From Streptomyces griseocarneus (GTDB lineage: Bacteria > Actinomycetota > Actinomycetes > Streptomycetales > Streptomycetaceae): a stretch of 64,000 nucleotides of DNA. Location: NCBI GenBank assembly GCA_003674045.1, contig PENC01000014.1, positions 114,612-178,611 on the forward strand, in the 5' to 3' direction. Under the pieces are notes generated by a model. The model made no database searches, was not told the origin of the DNA, and saw nothing but the letters and a program-made list of their open reading frames with translations. Each line of letters opens with the position of its first letter. Within the stretch, counting starts at the first letter, position 1. The translations under genes and the position numbers were made by a program. Shown piece by piece: positions 1-7,140 of the stretch.

Positions 1-656
1 CCCTCACCGGCCAGCCAGCGGCCGGTGAAGCCGTCCAGCCGCTGCCCGTCGACGACGGGGCCGGGCACCAGCAGCCGGGCGGAGAAGGTGCCGGAGAAGG
101 TGCCGGAGAAGGCGCCCTCTCCGGTGTCGAACTCCAGCTCCGCCTCGGAGAAGTCGAGCTCCTCGCCGGTGAGCGGGTACCACGTCTTGAAGACGCTCTC
201 CTTGGCGCTGAACAGCATCCGGTCCCAGGAGACACCGGGCCTGCGGGCGGTCAGCCCGGCCAGCCGGGCCCGCTCGGCGGGCAGGGCTATCGTCTCCAGG
301 ACGCCCTCGGGCAGGGGCGCGTCCGGCTCGGCGTCGATGCCTATGGACACGGCGTCCGCCGCGCGGGCCACGACCGCGGCGCGGTAGCCGTCGCAGTGGG
401 TCATGCTGCCGACGACGCCGGCGGGCCAGCCGGGCGCGCCGCGCCGGTTGGGCAGCAGGGCCACGGGCGGGTGCCCGAGCCTGCCGAGCGCCTTGCGCGC
501 GCACGCGCGTACCGTGGCGAACTCGCCCTGCCGCTTGGGCACGGCGCGGGCCACGTGAGCGGCCTCCTCGGCCAGGAGCAGCCCGGACACATCGGCCGGG
601 AGGGGACCGAAGTCCTCCTCCGCGACGAGCCCCTCGGGCAGGATGCGCTCGATCAC
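1..656 (-). CDS. Sfp/EntD-type 4'-phosphopantetheinyl transferase (3' end outside window)
   Basis: Transfers the phosphopantetheine arm of CoA to carrier proteins of polyketide, peptide or fatty-acid synthases. About 218 codons are visible and the frame runs open off the window edge; EntD-type enzymes are about 220-240 residues, so little is missing. Two family motifs are seen: GIDAEP at about residues 106-111 (magnesium-binding Asp/Glu) and FSAKESVFK at about 145-155. The start is GTG at 656, sharing GTGA with the stop of the upstream metallophosphoesterase gene, which implies translational coupling. A GAGAAGGTGCCG repeat near position 85 encodes a short Gly/Thr-rich stretch near the C-terminus. 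Confidence 0.9.
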   Translation of the reverse strand, partial: MIERILPEGLVAEEDFGPLPADVSGLLLAEEAAHVARAVPKRQGEFATVRACARKALGRLGHPPVALLPNRRGAPGWPAGVVGSMTHCDGYRAAVVARAADAVSIGIDAEPDAPLPEGVLETIALPAERARLAGLTARRPGVSWDRMLFSAKESVFKTWYPLTGEELDFSEAELEFDTGEGAFSGTFSGTFSARLLVPGPVVDGQRLDGFTGRWLAGE

Positions 657-1510
657 CGTGCCGTCCCTCGCTGTTCCTCGGCGGGCCGGGGCAGGATCTG
701 CCGCAGCGGCTCGCGCGGCGGCCGGGGCTTCCACTCACGCGGATAGCCGACGGAGACCTCCTCGAAGCGGACGCCGTCGTACCAGGTGACGCGCGGGATG
801 TGCAGGTGGCCGTAGACCACGGCGGCGGCGCGGAACCGCGTGTGCCAGTCGGCGGTCAGCGTGGTGCCGCACCACTGGGCGAAGTCGGGGTACCGCAGGA
901 CGTCGGTGGGCTGCCGCACCAGCGGGTAGTGGTTGACGAGGATGGTGCGCAGGGCCGGGTCGATCTCCGCGAGCCTGCGCTCGGTGTACGCGACGCGGGC
1001 GCGGCACCAGTCGTCGCGGCCCGGATACGGGTCGGGGTGCAGGAAGTGCTCGTCCGCGCAGACGACGCCCGTCTCGTAGGCGCGGCGCAGCGACTCCTCC
1101 TTGGAGTGCGCCCCGGGGACGCGGAAGGAGTAGTCGTAGCCGACGAAGAGCGGGGCGATGACCACCGGCCCGCCGTCGCCCTCCCAGACGGGGTAGGGGT
1201 CCTCGGGAGTGTCGATGCCGAGGCTCCGGCAGAGCTCCACGAGGCGCAGATAGCGCTTCTCGCCGCGAAGGTCGACGGTGTCCTTGGGATGGGTCCACAG
1301 CTCGTGGTTGCCCGGCGCCCAGATCACCCGGGCGAAACGGTCGGCGAGCACCCCGAGGGCCCACTCGACGTCGGTGAACAGATCCCCCACGTCACCCGCG
1401 ACGATCAGCCAGTCGTCCGCGGACGTGGGACGCAGCCTCTCGACGAGCTCGCGGTTCTCCTTGTAGACCACGTGCAGGTCGCTGATCGCGAGCAGTTTCC
1501 CACCGGCCAC
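653..1510 (-). CDS. Calcineurin-like metallophosphoesterase
   Basis: 285-residue cytoplasmic phosphoesterase. The dimetal motifs appear in order: SDLH near residue 10, GDVGD at about 39, GNHELW at about 67 and YGHLH near residue 236. The GTG start at 1510 was chosen because GGGGGGAG lies just upstream and the SDLH strand follows at once; the open frame extends further up but shows no homology-like sequence. The substrate is not evident. It overlaps the phosphopantetheinyl transferase gene by 4 nt, so the two form an operon. Confidence 0.85.
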   Translation of the reverse strand: MAGGKLLAISDLHVVYKENRELVERLRPTSADDWLIVAGDVGDLFTDVEWALGVLADRFARVIWAPGNHELWTHPKDTVDLRGEKRYLRLVELCRSLGIDTPEDPYPVWEGDGGPVVIAPLFVGYDYSFRVPGAHSKEESLRRAYETGVVCADEHFLHPDPYPGRDDWCRARVAYTERRLAEIDPALRTILVNHYPLVRQPTDVLRYPDFAQWCGTTLTADWHTRFRAAAVVYGHLHIPRVTWYDGVRFEEVSVGYPREWKPRPPREPLRQILPRPAEEQRGTAR

Positions 1511-1732
1511 CGTGCTGTCTCCCCCCTCGCGTCCTCCCTCCCGGCCTTCAAAAACTAATCGATCAACCGTCCGGAAGGAAGAGTTCACTGTACTTTGCAC
1601 CCCCTGTGACGCACCCCTGTGCGCCCCTGTGATGCACCCTTGCCGCGCCTTCCCGGGGGACAACCCCCGGACCCCCGGCCGGAACAACAGGCCACCGGGG
1701 TTGCCCGGACGGACATCGCGCGGGAAAACCGT

Positions 1733-2173
1733 CTAACGCGCCCCGGTGACGCGCTCCCGCGCACCCTCGTGGCCGACGACCCGGTCACGGTAACCCTGCC
1801 AGACCCCGGCGGAATCACGGGCCGACCCGACGGTGAGGAACTCCCCGTCCCCGGTGGCGAAGGCGCGCGCTTCCAGCGCCTCGGCGAGTGCGACGGCCAT
1901 GGGCGCAGCGGCCCGCGCGTCGCCGTGGACGAAGAGACCGATCCCCGTGACCGGCTGGTCGTCCGCCTCCTTCAGCGGCGTGCCGATCGAGAACGCGCCC
2001 CCTTCGTACTCACCCCACCCGCTGTCGTCGTAGGCGATGCCGGGCAACAGCCCGCCGAGCACGGCCCGCACGGCTTTCCCCGTGCCGAGGCTCGGCGGGT
2101 CCCAGTCGTCGGATATCTCCTCGACCGATGCGACGCCGGGTGGAAAACGCATGATGAAGACGTCCCAGCTCAT
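1733..2173 (-). CDS. Hypothetical protein, 146 aa
   Basis: Not recognised. The protein starts MSWDVFIMRFPPG, is acidic in its first half (VEEISDDWDP) and has no signal peptide or membrane segment. The look is of a small soluble actinobacterial protein, but no catalytic motif is visible. It stands alone, with about 220 nt separating it from the metallophosphoesterase gene and 130 nt from the chaplin-like gene. Confidence 0.6.
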   Translation of the reverse strand: MSWDVFIMRFPPGVASVEEISDDWDPPSLGTGKAVRAVLGGLLPGIAYDDSGWGEYEGGAFSIGTPLKEADDQPVTGIGLFVHGDARAAAPMAVALAEALEARAFATGDGEFLTVGSARDSAGVWQGYRDRVVGHEGARERVTGAR

Positions 2174-2305
2174 GTCTTCACGGTAGGGGGCACCACTGAC
2201 AACGCGCGGTGACCGGCGATGACGAGCGGCGTCGCGCCAGGCCGTACGGGCCTACGGCCGGTCCCTCACCCGCCGTTGTGCGCACGAGGGACCGACCGGG
2301 GGGGC

Positions 2306-2548
2306 TCAGCGCTCGACGACGGGGCAGACGGCGCCGTTCGCCGGGTTCGCCAGGGCGAGGATGATGTCGATCGTGTTCCCGCAGATGTTGGGCCTCAGCT
2401 TGATCGGGATCTGGATGACATCTCCGGTGACAATGCCCGGGTCGCGGACGGCGGCGCCGTGGGTGCCGTGATGCGCCAGGGCGGTACCCGCGCAGGCGAG
2501 GCCACCGGCCACGGCGAGGGCGGCGGCGACGGACACGCTACGGATCAT
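2306..2548 (-). CDS. Short chaplin-like cell-surface protein
   Basis: 80 residues: a signal peptide (MIRSVSVAAALAVAGG, cleavage near ALA-HH) and then a single chaplin-like domain. The segment PGIVTGDVIQIPI followed by NICGNTIDIILALANPANG resembles the short-chaplin core, with the two conserved cysteines at 56 and 75. Chaplins assemble into amyloid-like surface fibrils that help aerial hyphae break surface tension. It departs from the classical core, with ILALANPANGAVC where many chaplins have GLLNPAFGNTC, so it is a divergent member. AGAGAG lies upstream of the ATG. Confidence 0.72.
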   Translation of the reverse strand: MIRSVSVAAALAVAGGLACAGTALAHHGTHGAAVRDPGIVTGDVIQIPIKLRPNICGNTIDIILALANPANGAVCPVVER

Positions 2549-2809
2549 GCTCTCTCCCAGAAACAGTGACGGGTCGTCGGACAGCGACGCGCATGATTAC
2601 CGCACCGAACAGGGTCAAATCCCCCGCATTAGCCAGCCCATGGGCATGCCGATCGCACTAATCGGCCGTCCTGGCGACCCGTTCCGCCACGCCGGGGACC
2701 ATCACGACGCCAGGCGACTGCGGCAGGCCGCCTGACGACACATCAGCTCCACGTCATGACCGGTAAGCCTCCGGGGGAGGAAGGCCGGACGGCCGACCGA
2801 CCGGTCCGC

Positions 2810-3496
2810 TCAGACGCGGCACTCCGGGTGACCCCAGCCCTGATCCAGCTTGGTGATGTCGGCGCCTGCCGCGTACGGGGTGCCGCAGGGGCAGCGGCCC
2901 GGGTACTTGGCCTTGATCGTGCGGGTCGAGCCTCCGCCGCCGGAGGCGGCGGGCTTCTTGCGTACGGCCTTGGAAGCGGCCTTGGGAGCAGAGGTCGCGC
3001 GCGAGGGGGCCGGGACCGGCATCGGGGAGCCCAGGGCCGTGCCCGCCGGTTCCTGGGAGACGGCCACGTCGCTGGCCGCCTGGTCGGCGATCGCGTTGAG
3101 GTGATCGCCGTCCTCGCGGTGCGCCGGGACGTAGCGGAACTCCACGTCCCGGTCGGCCAGCAGCCGGTCGATGGCCTCGACGATCTCCCGGTTCGCCACG
3201 GGCTTGCCGCCGGCCGTCTTCCAGCCGTTGCGCTTCCAGCCGGGCAGCCACTGGGTGACGGCCTTCATGGCGTACTGGGAGTCCATGCGGACCTGGAGGG
3301 GCTCGGCAGGCGGGACGGTCTCCAGGAGGGACTTCAGAGCGGTCAGCTCCGCCACGTTGTTGGTGGCCGTGCCCAGCGGGCCCGCCTCCCAGCGTTCGGG
3401 GCTCCCCGCCGCGTCGGCGACGACCCAGGCCCACGCGGCCCGGCCGGGGTTTCCCTTCGACGCTCCGTCGCAGGCGGCAATGATGCGGTCAGACAT
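2810..3496 (-). CDS. rnhA: RNase HI-like protein with C-terminal Cys-rich extension
   Basis: 228 residues. The N-terminal ~145 residues are an RNase H fold carrying the acidic residues expected to bind metal: CDGASKGNPG (Asp10), NNVAELTALK (Glu), RMDSQYAMK (Asp) and NAIADQAA (Asp). A proline/alanine/lysine linker follows, then a short C-terminal module with CPCG and a final HPEC that could bind zinc. RNase HI removes RNA from RNA-DNA hybrids. The chosen ATG at 3496 has GGAGG directly adjacent with no spacer, which is unusual; an upstream start is possible, but the RNase H motif begins only 8 residues in. Confidence 0.85.
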   Translation of the reverse strand: MSDRIIAACDGASKGNPGRAAWAWVVADAAGSPERWEAGPLGTATNNVAELTALKSLLETVPPAEPLQVRMDSQYAMKAVTQWLPGWKRNGWKTAGGKPVANREIVEAIDRLLADRDVEFRYVPAHREDGDHLNAIADQAASDVAVSQEPAGTALGSPMPVPAPSRATSAPKAASKAVRKKPAASGGGGSTRTIKAKYPGRCPCGTPYAAGADITKLDQGWGHPECRV

Positions 3497-4045
3497 CCTC
3501 CGATGATGCCAGCGTCCCGGGGGAGCAAGCGAAATCAGGACAGAGCAGCCCGCCCCGCAACGGCGCCCAGAAGCCGTATCCGTACATCCGGGGAAAGCCC
3601 TCCCCGTCGCCACCGACCCTGCGGGCGAATTCCTCCGTCGCGGCCAACTACCGCTCGCCCGGGCCGCAATCGAGCGCCTCGGTGAAACAGCACCTGAGCG
3701 TCCCCGCGCCGAACCGCACCGACCGGGCCGCCTCCATACGACAGCCCCCGGTGTCCCGTACCGCTCCCCCGAGCTTCGAGTCGTCGCTCTCCGCTCGTTT
3801 TCCCGGTACGTACCTTCCGGGGGCCTGGCCAGTTTGCCGAGATGGGTGTCACTCGGGCCGACGGACGTCTCCATCGACAGGTGCGGCTCTCACCGGTTGT
3901 CTGGTGTATTGGCCAGTTTCCTCCTTATTTGCCCAGAGTCAAGAGGCGAGCCCCACCCAATCGGGCTCACGCCGCACAGCGGCTCGGCAGAGCCGTACGA
4001 ACGAGAAAAAGCGCAGGTCAGAAGCGGTCGGACAGCGAAAAGGCC
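3497..4045. other. No convincing gene (549 nt)
   Basis: Several open frames cross this stretch on both strands, but none shows a recognisable domain, a consistent start site or a link to the neighbours. Base composition drops in the second half (about 3880-4040), unlike the host genes. It may be decayed DNA next to the attachment site, in keeping with the integrase relic at 4459. Confidence 0.5.
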
Positions 4046-4279
4046 TTACTGCCCGAGAACCGCCGGATCACCGTCGAACTGCCCGCCGACGCAGCGAAGG
4101 CCGGTCGGACTCGTCACGTCGTTATGGACGAATCCACCGCCATGCACGCACTGCGTGGCTGTCACCACCTGCTGCTCGACCAGGGCCGGACGAGCTGCTG
4201 CGGCAGCAGCACCGGCGACCCCGAAGAGCGCACCGACCCCAAGCGCCAGGGTGCACAGAGAAGAGGCGAGATATCGCAT
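4046..4279 (-). CDS. Small secreted protein, 77 aa
   Basis: Not recognised by family. The ATG at 4279 follows GGAGTTGG at good spacing. The N-terminus MRYLASSLCTLALGVGALFGVAGAAAAA is a clear signal peptide, giving a mature part of about 48 residues with two cysteines (QCVHGGG and LRCVGG) that could form a disulfide. A longer in-frame start exists at 4351 but would bury the signal peptide. It lies in the host flank near the tRNA attachment site, in a low-gene-density stretch. Confidence 0.55.
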   Translation of the reverse strand: MRYLASSLCTLALGVGALFGVAGAAAAAARPALVEQQVVTATQCVHGGGFVHNDVTSPTGLRCVGGQFDGDPAVLGQ

Positions 4280-4458
4280 TCCAACTCCACTCCCAGGATG
4301 CGGTTTTCCCTTCAGAGCAGATGATCGGCCGTACAGACGAATCACGAACACTCACTACGTTTTCATGGGGCACATTGTCGCCCGAGCGAGCTATAAAGCA
4401 GCCTATATACGGGGTCACTGCGCCCACTCACCCCCGAAACGACCGATCGCCCGAGGGC

Positions 4459-4517
4459 GGGCACGCAGGACGGCGCGAAGATCACGCGATTCCGCCCCCC
4501 ACCTCGGCCCGGCATAA
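4459..4517 (+). pseudogene. Relic of an integrase 3' end
   Basis: From 4459 the sequence matches the last codons of the prophage integrase gene (41025 onward). About 27 bases are identical, then it diverges, and both end in CCCGGCATAAG before a shared terminator. The relic has one extra base relative to the intact gene, so the frame shifts before the stop. Nothing upstream of 4455 resembles an integrase. I infer a leftover of an older, related element that used the same tRNA. Confidence 0.7.
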
Positions 4518-4521
4518 GAAA

Positions 4522-4554
4522 AAACCCAGGTCACGGGTAACGTGACCTGGGTTT
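4522..4554 (-). terminator. Terminator, original downstream end of tRNA-Thr
   Basis: A perfect 13-bp inverted repeat (AAACCCAGGTCAC and its complement) with a 7-nt loop; on the minus strand it is followed by a T-rich run. Before the prophage inserted, this would have followed the tRNA-Thr gene directly. The prophage carries a similar hairpin at 41091-41115. Confidence 0.75.
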
Positions 4555-4555
4555 C

Positions 4556-4602
4556 ATCGGAGCCGCCTTCGGGATTCGAACCCGAGACCTACGCATTACG
4601 AG
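4556..4602. repeat. attL core: 3' half of tRNA-Thr
   Basis: 47 bp identical to 41121-41167. It holds the anticodon-loop to acceptor-stem half of tRNA-Thr(CGU) on the minus strand. Identity ends abruptly after ACGAG, where the phage arm begins (CTCAAGCG). No 5' half of a tRNA follows, so this is a fragment and not a second gene. Confidence 0.9.
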
Positions 4603-4603
4603 C

Positions 4604-4762
4604 TCAAGCGTGATCATGTCGGACAGGTTCGAACCGTGCCGCCGTATGGCAATACATGCAGGTCACAGCCCTGCGGCAGCACGGCGGGCACCAGCCCGTG
4701 ACAGGCGTTCTCAGGCAGTCCGGGCACGCAATGGGCACGCACAGTCGGCCTGTGATCGGCAC
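4604..4762 (-). CDS. Possible small Cys-rich (zinc-ribbon-like) protein, 52 aa
   Basis: Unsure. The frame contains ACPDC, GWCPPCC and TCMYC, a spacing that could bind zinc, then a basic tail, and stops 2 nt from the attL core. The start is weak: AAGGGG runs directly into the GTG at 4762, and alternatives are no better. The region also carries the integrase arm-type repeats at 4722-4741, which encode part of the Cys motif, so the cysteine pattern may be a by-product of those repeats. Confidence 0.33.
   Translation of the reverse strand: MPITGRLCVPIACPDCLRTPVTGWCPPCCRRAVTCMYCHTAARFEPVRHDHA
4722..4741. promoter_or_regulatory. Paired GGGCACGCA repeats, candidate integrase arm sites (left)
   Basis: Two copies of GGGCACGCA at 4722-4730 and 4733-4741, offset by 11 bp (one helical turn). 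The same pair, same orientation and spacing, occurs at 41014-41033 near the other end. Paired arm sites on both sides of the core are typical of tyrosine-integrase attP sites. Confidence 0.65.
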
Positions 4763-4802
4763 CCCTTCGCCCTGGCCACATGGGCGCGAGGGGCAAGACG
4801 AA

Positions 4803-4831
4803 GGGCCGCGCGGCACCCTGCCGCGCGGCCC
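4803..4831 (-). terminator. Hairpin terminator after the 4848-5315 genes
   Basis: Perfect 13-bp stem (GGGCCGCGCGGCA and complement) with a 3-nt loop, 17 nt past the stop of the minus-strand gene ending at 4848; a TTCGTCTT stretch follows on that strand. Confidence 0.7.
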
Positions 4832-4847
4832 TTCCGCTTGTCGCCGA

Positions 4848-5036
4848 TCACTCCCGGGGGTCGTCCTCGCCCCTCGGCGCCAGCGGGACGGAGATTGCGT
4901 TCAGCAGATGCTGAAGCGCTGCCGCTCCTGCATCGGTGATGTGGCGGTCATCCAGTGCCACATCCAGGGTGCCCGCGGTCGTTCGGGCGACGCCGATCGC
5001 TCCGGTATCGAGTCTCGTGCGAGTGACGGTGATCAT
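4848..5036 (-). CDS. Hypothetical protein, 62 aa, downstream of peptide gene
   Basis: Unrecognised small acidic protein beginning MITVTRTRLDTGAIG, with a central VALDDRHITDAGAAALQHLL segment likely to be helical. The ATG at 5036 is preceded by GGAAAGGGGG; the open frame extends 12 codons further up but that would skip the good ribosome site. It lies 66 nt after the DSTWG peptide gene on the same strand and before a strong terminator, so the two probably form an operon. A role in processing or immunity for the peptide is conceivable but unsupported. Confidence 0.6.
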   Translation of the reverse strand: MITVTRTRLDTGAIGVARTTAGTLDVALDDRHITDAGAAALQHLLNAISVPLAPRGEDDPRE

Positions 5037-5102
5037 GGCGCCCCCTTTCCTTCTCGCCCGCGTGGCAGGCATCGCGTCGTCTCCGCGGTCGATGAGTGGC
5101 CC

Positions 5103-5315
5103 CTAGCCCCAGGTGGAGTCCATGGGGGCTGCGATGCGTTCCGCTTGTCCGGCGCCGACCGCTGCGGGCGTCGAGGGTCCGGTCACCCCCCAGGTCGAGT
5201 CAGCCGCCAGGGGCTCCGAACCCCCACTGTCGGCCGCCACCACGACCGACAACGACGCGGCACCCAGCAGCAGCGCAGCCGCTACCCGTCGCGCGACCTT
5301 TGCACTGATCGACAT
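5103..5315 (-). CDS. Putative secreted signal-peptide precursor with two DSTWG motifs
   Basis: 70 residues. MSISAKVARRVAAALLLG plus SLSVVVAA is a typical Sec signal peptide; the predicted mature part is only about 42 residues and carries DSTWG twice, at 39-43 and as the exact C-terminus (66-70). The ATG has GGGAG at 7-nt spacing. The gene is divergent from a LuxR-type regulator with a 147-nt shared intergenic region. Small exported peptides encoded next to a regulator with a sensor domain are a hallmark of peptide signalling, so I infer a pheromone-like function. A cell-wall or bacteriocin-type peptide is the alternative. Confidence 0.65.
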   Translation of the reverse strand: MSISAKVARRVAAALLLGAASLSVVVAADSGGSEPLAADSTWGVTGPSTPAAVGAGQAERIAAPMDSTWG

Positions 5316-5409
5316 GTTTTCTCCCTTCGGTAACGAATCGCCATCGCACGCATGAGCGATCTAGGCGCGTTCACTCCGAGTTACCCTTCCTGCCACCTGC
5401 GTCAAGATC

Positions 5410-5442
5410 AAGTGGGTTGGCACTTCCTACCTACGCACTTCC
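5410..5442 (+). promoter_or_regulatory. Repeat elements upstream of the LuxR-type regulator
   Basis: AAGTG-6 nt-CACTT inverted repeat (5410-5425), and CACTTCC directly repeated at 5421 and 5436. They lie between the divergent peptide and regulator genes, 20-50 nt before the regulator start, where an autoregulatory operator would be expected. Confidence 0.4.
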
Positions 5443-5462
5443 AAGAGAGGAAGGATCATCAC

Positions 5463-6443
5463 GTGTCGGAAAAGCGCAGACCTGCCGGAGGTAAAGGGGC
5501 GTCGGCACTCCCGGACGACTCCAGGACCGTCTACCAGCGCATCGTCAGGGGGGAGCCCGTCTCACCTGACGCGGACGGCCTCGCTCTCCTCGTTGACTTG
5601 GGCCTGGTCACCCCTGACCCCGGCGATCCAACCCTGTACGTGGCTCTCGATCTCCGGCAGGCCGAGGCCCGGCTGCGCTCACGCGCCGAGGCACGCCTCG
5701 GCGACGTCGTCGACCACATGACGAGCATCCCCGCCCTGATCGATGAGCTGGCGGCCGAGGTGCGCCGATACGGCCAGAGCTCGTGCGCATCCTCCGAGTT
5801 CCTCGGCGTGGACCGCGTCAACGCCTACCTCGCGCAGGCCATCGTCAAGGCCCGCGAGGAACTCCTCACGTCGCAGCCCGGCCCCCGCGATCGAAAACTG
5901 CTGTCGAAATCGGTCGACCGCGACACAGCCGCGGTGACGCGGGGCGTGCAGATGCGCACGCTGTACCACTCAAGCGCCCGGACCAATGGCGCTACCCGCG
6001 AGTGGGCGCAGCGGATGACGGCGCTGGGCGCGCAGGTGCGCACGCTGGCGTCGCCCTTCATGCGCTTCGTTCTGGTGGACAGGACGAGTGCGGTCGTTCA
6101 GGACTACGCGGACGGGATTGACGCGCGTGCCGGAGCATGGGTGGTGCGTGATCACGCGTTGGTCGGGTTCATCGGCGAGGTTTTCGAACAGTACTGGGTG
6201 CGCGGCGACGAATGGCGGGGAAGCGAAGCGCCGCCCAGCGGAACACTGACCACGGAGTTGCAGCGCACGATCCTCCGTGAGCTCTGCGCCGGACGGGACC
6301 AGCAGCAAATCGCGCACCGCCTCGGCTACAGCCAGCGCACCATCACAGCGCACTTGGCCGACCTGCGAAGTCGCCTCGGGCTTCAGACCGTGCACCAGCT
6401 CGTCTACTGGTGGGCCACGTCCGAGGAACGGAAGCTGAGCTAG
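5463..6443 (+). CDS. LuxR-family regulator with TrmB/PLD-like sensor region
   Basis: 326 residues. The N-terminus (about 20-60) resembles a short winged-helix segment followed by a helical stretch (LRQAEARLRSRAEARL). The middle (about 80-250) resembles the effector part of TrmB-like or PLD-fold regulators. The C-terminus is a LuxR-type HTH (about 262-320; QQIAHRLGYSQRTITAHLADLRSRLGL). No receiver domain or phosphorylatable Asp pattern is seen. The GTG at 5463 was chosen for GGAAGG at 8-nt spacing. It is divergent from the DSTWG peptide gene, which I take as its likely partner. It may control lysogeny or cargo genes. Confidence 0.8.
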   Translation: MSEKRRPAGGKGASALPDDSRTVYQRIVRGEPVSPDADGLALLVDLGLVTPDPGDPTLYVALDLRQAEARLRSRAEARLGDVVDHMTSIPALIDELAAEVRRYGQSSCASSEFLGVDRVNAYLAQAIVKAREELLTSQPGPRDRKLLSKSVDRDTAAVTRGVQMRTLYHSSARTNGATREWAQRMTALGAQVRTLASPFMRFVLVDRTSAVVQDYADGIDARAGAWVVRDHALVGFIGEVFEQYWVRGDEWRGSEAPPSGTLTTELQRTILRELCAGRDQQQIAHRLGYSQRTITAHLADLRSRLGLQTVHQLVYWWATSEERKLS

Positions 6444-6507
6444 TCACGGCACGCCAGTCCGGCCGCCCCCACGGTCGGCGCCTGGCAGCCGCACGGAGCG
6501 AACGGCG

Positions 6508-6921
6508 TCACCCCCTAGGCCGTTCCTCTCCGGGCACCCGGCTGTCGTCATCACCCGCCGCCCATTGGCTCAACAGCCGCTGCACACGCGGCATGTCGCT
6601 TGCAGTCATGCCGGGCACATGGGCTACAACAACGGCTGCTTCGGCAGTGCTCGCCCCCAACGGGTCGCCCGCCATGAGGCCGATGAATTGCTGCGCCGCC
6701 GCGAGCTGCACCTCGCGAAGAGGCTTGCCGACCGCCTCGGCGACCGCCCTCACGACAGCAGGCTCGATCTTGATCGACTGCCCCTGAGCGATCCGCCACA
6801 GCGTCGAGTGTGCGACCGCCCTCTTGGTCACGGGATCGACCGCCAGCTCGGCCAGAGCGCGGAGCGTCTTACCCGTCTGCGCTTCACGGACAAGGTCAGT
6901 AAACGGAGTGCCGGTCTCCAC
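6508..6921 (-). CDS. HTH repressor-like protein (candidate prophage repressor)
   Basis: 137 residues. KTLRALAELAVDPVTKRAVAHSTLWRIAQG has the layout of an XRE-type HTH with a recognition helix around AHSTLWRIAQG. The rest is helical. It is transcribed away from the early operon across a 219-nt region with an operator-like palindrome and a consensus early promoter, the usual place of an immunity repressor. The GTG at 6921 follows AGGAG at 7-nt spacing; the longer GTG at 6942 lacks a ribosome site. Confidence 0.7.
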   Translation of the reverse strand: METGTPFTDLVREAQTGKTLRALAELAVDPVTKRAVAHSTLWRIAQGQSIKIEPAVVRAVAEAVGKPLREVQLAAAQQFIGLMAGDPLGASTAEAAVVVAHVPGMTASDMPRVQRLLSQWAAGDDDSRVPGEERPRG

Positions 6922-6948
6922 GCACTCACTCCTCTCAGACACTCTCAG

Positions 6949-6968
6949 CTGTTCTTGTTACAGAACAG
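6949..6968. promoter_or_regulatory. Operator-like palindrome
   Basis: Perfect inverted repeat CTGTTCT-6 nt-AGAACAG just upstream of the repressor-like gene and 54 nt before the early promoter -35. Its size and place suit a dimeric HTH repressor. Confidence 0.55.
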
Positions 6969-7021
6969 GAACACGCTCATCTAAGCAGCCAGTTAAGGGC
7001 CCTGCCTACCTCACAAGTCCA

Positions 7022-7051
7022 TTGACGCCCCATCACTCACCGATCTACGGT
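7022..7051 (+). promoter_or_regulatory. Early rightward promoter
   Basis: -35 TTGACG (7022-7027), 18-nt spacer and -10 TACGGT (7046-7051), pointing into the early operon that starts at 7141. This is a good match to a vegetative (HrdB-type) promoter. Confidence 0.6.
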
Positions 7052-7140
7052 TCCCGTGTTCGACATGTGAAACAAACAAAACGGGCCGTCACGGCAGCGC
7101 GCCACGACGGCTGTTTGAGTCAGCGAACAGAGGGGGCTGT

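Noticed and set aside
3682..4545. Long plus-strand frames in the left flank
   Set aside because: No ribosome site, domain or neighbour support, and the frames overlap the better-supported secreted-protein gene and the integrase relic.
4561..4602. A second tRNA-Thr gene
   Set aside because: Only the 3' half is present; the D-arm and 5' acceptor strand are missing. It is the attL fragment.
5103..5315. Lanthipeptide or other modified bacteriocin precursor
   Set aside because: It has a Sec-type signal peptide and no modification enzyme next to it; the radical SAM gene is 31 kb away in the linear prophage. Kept as a signalling candidate.
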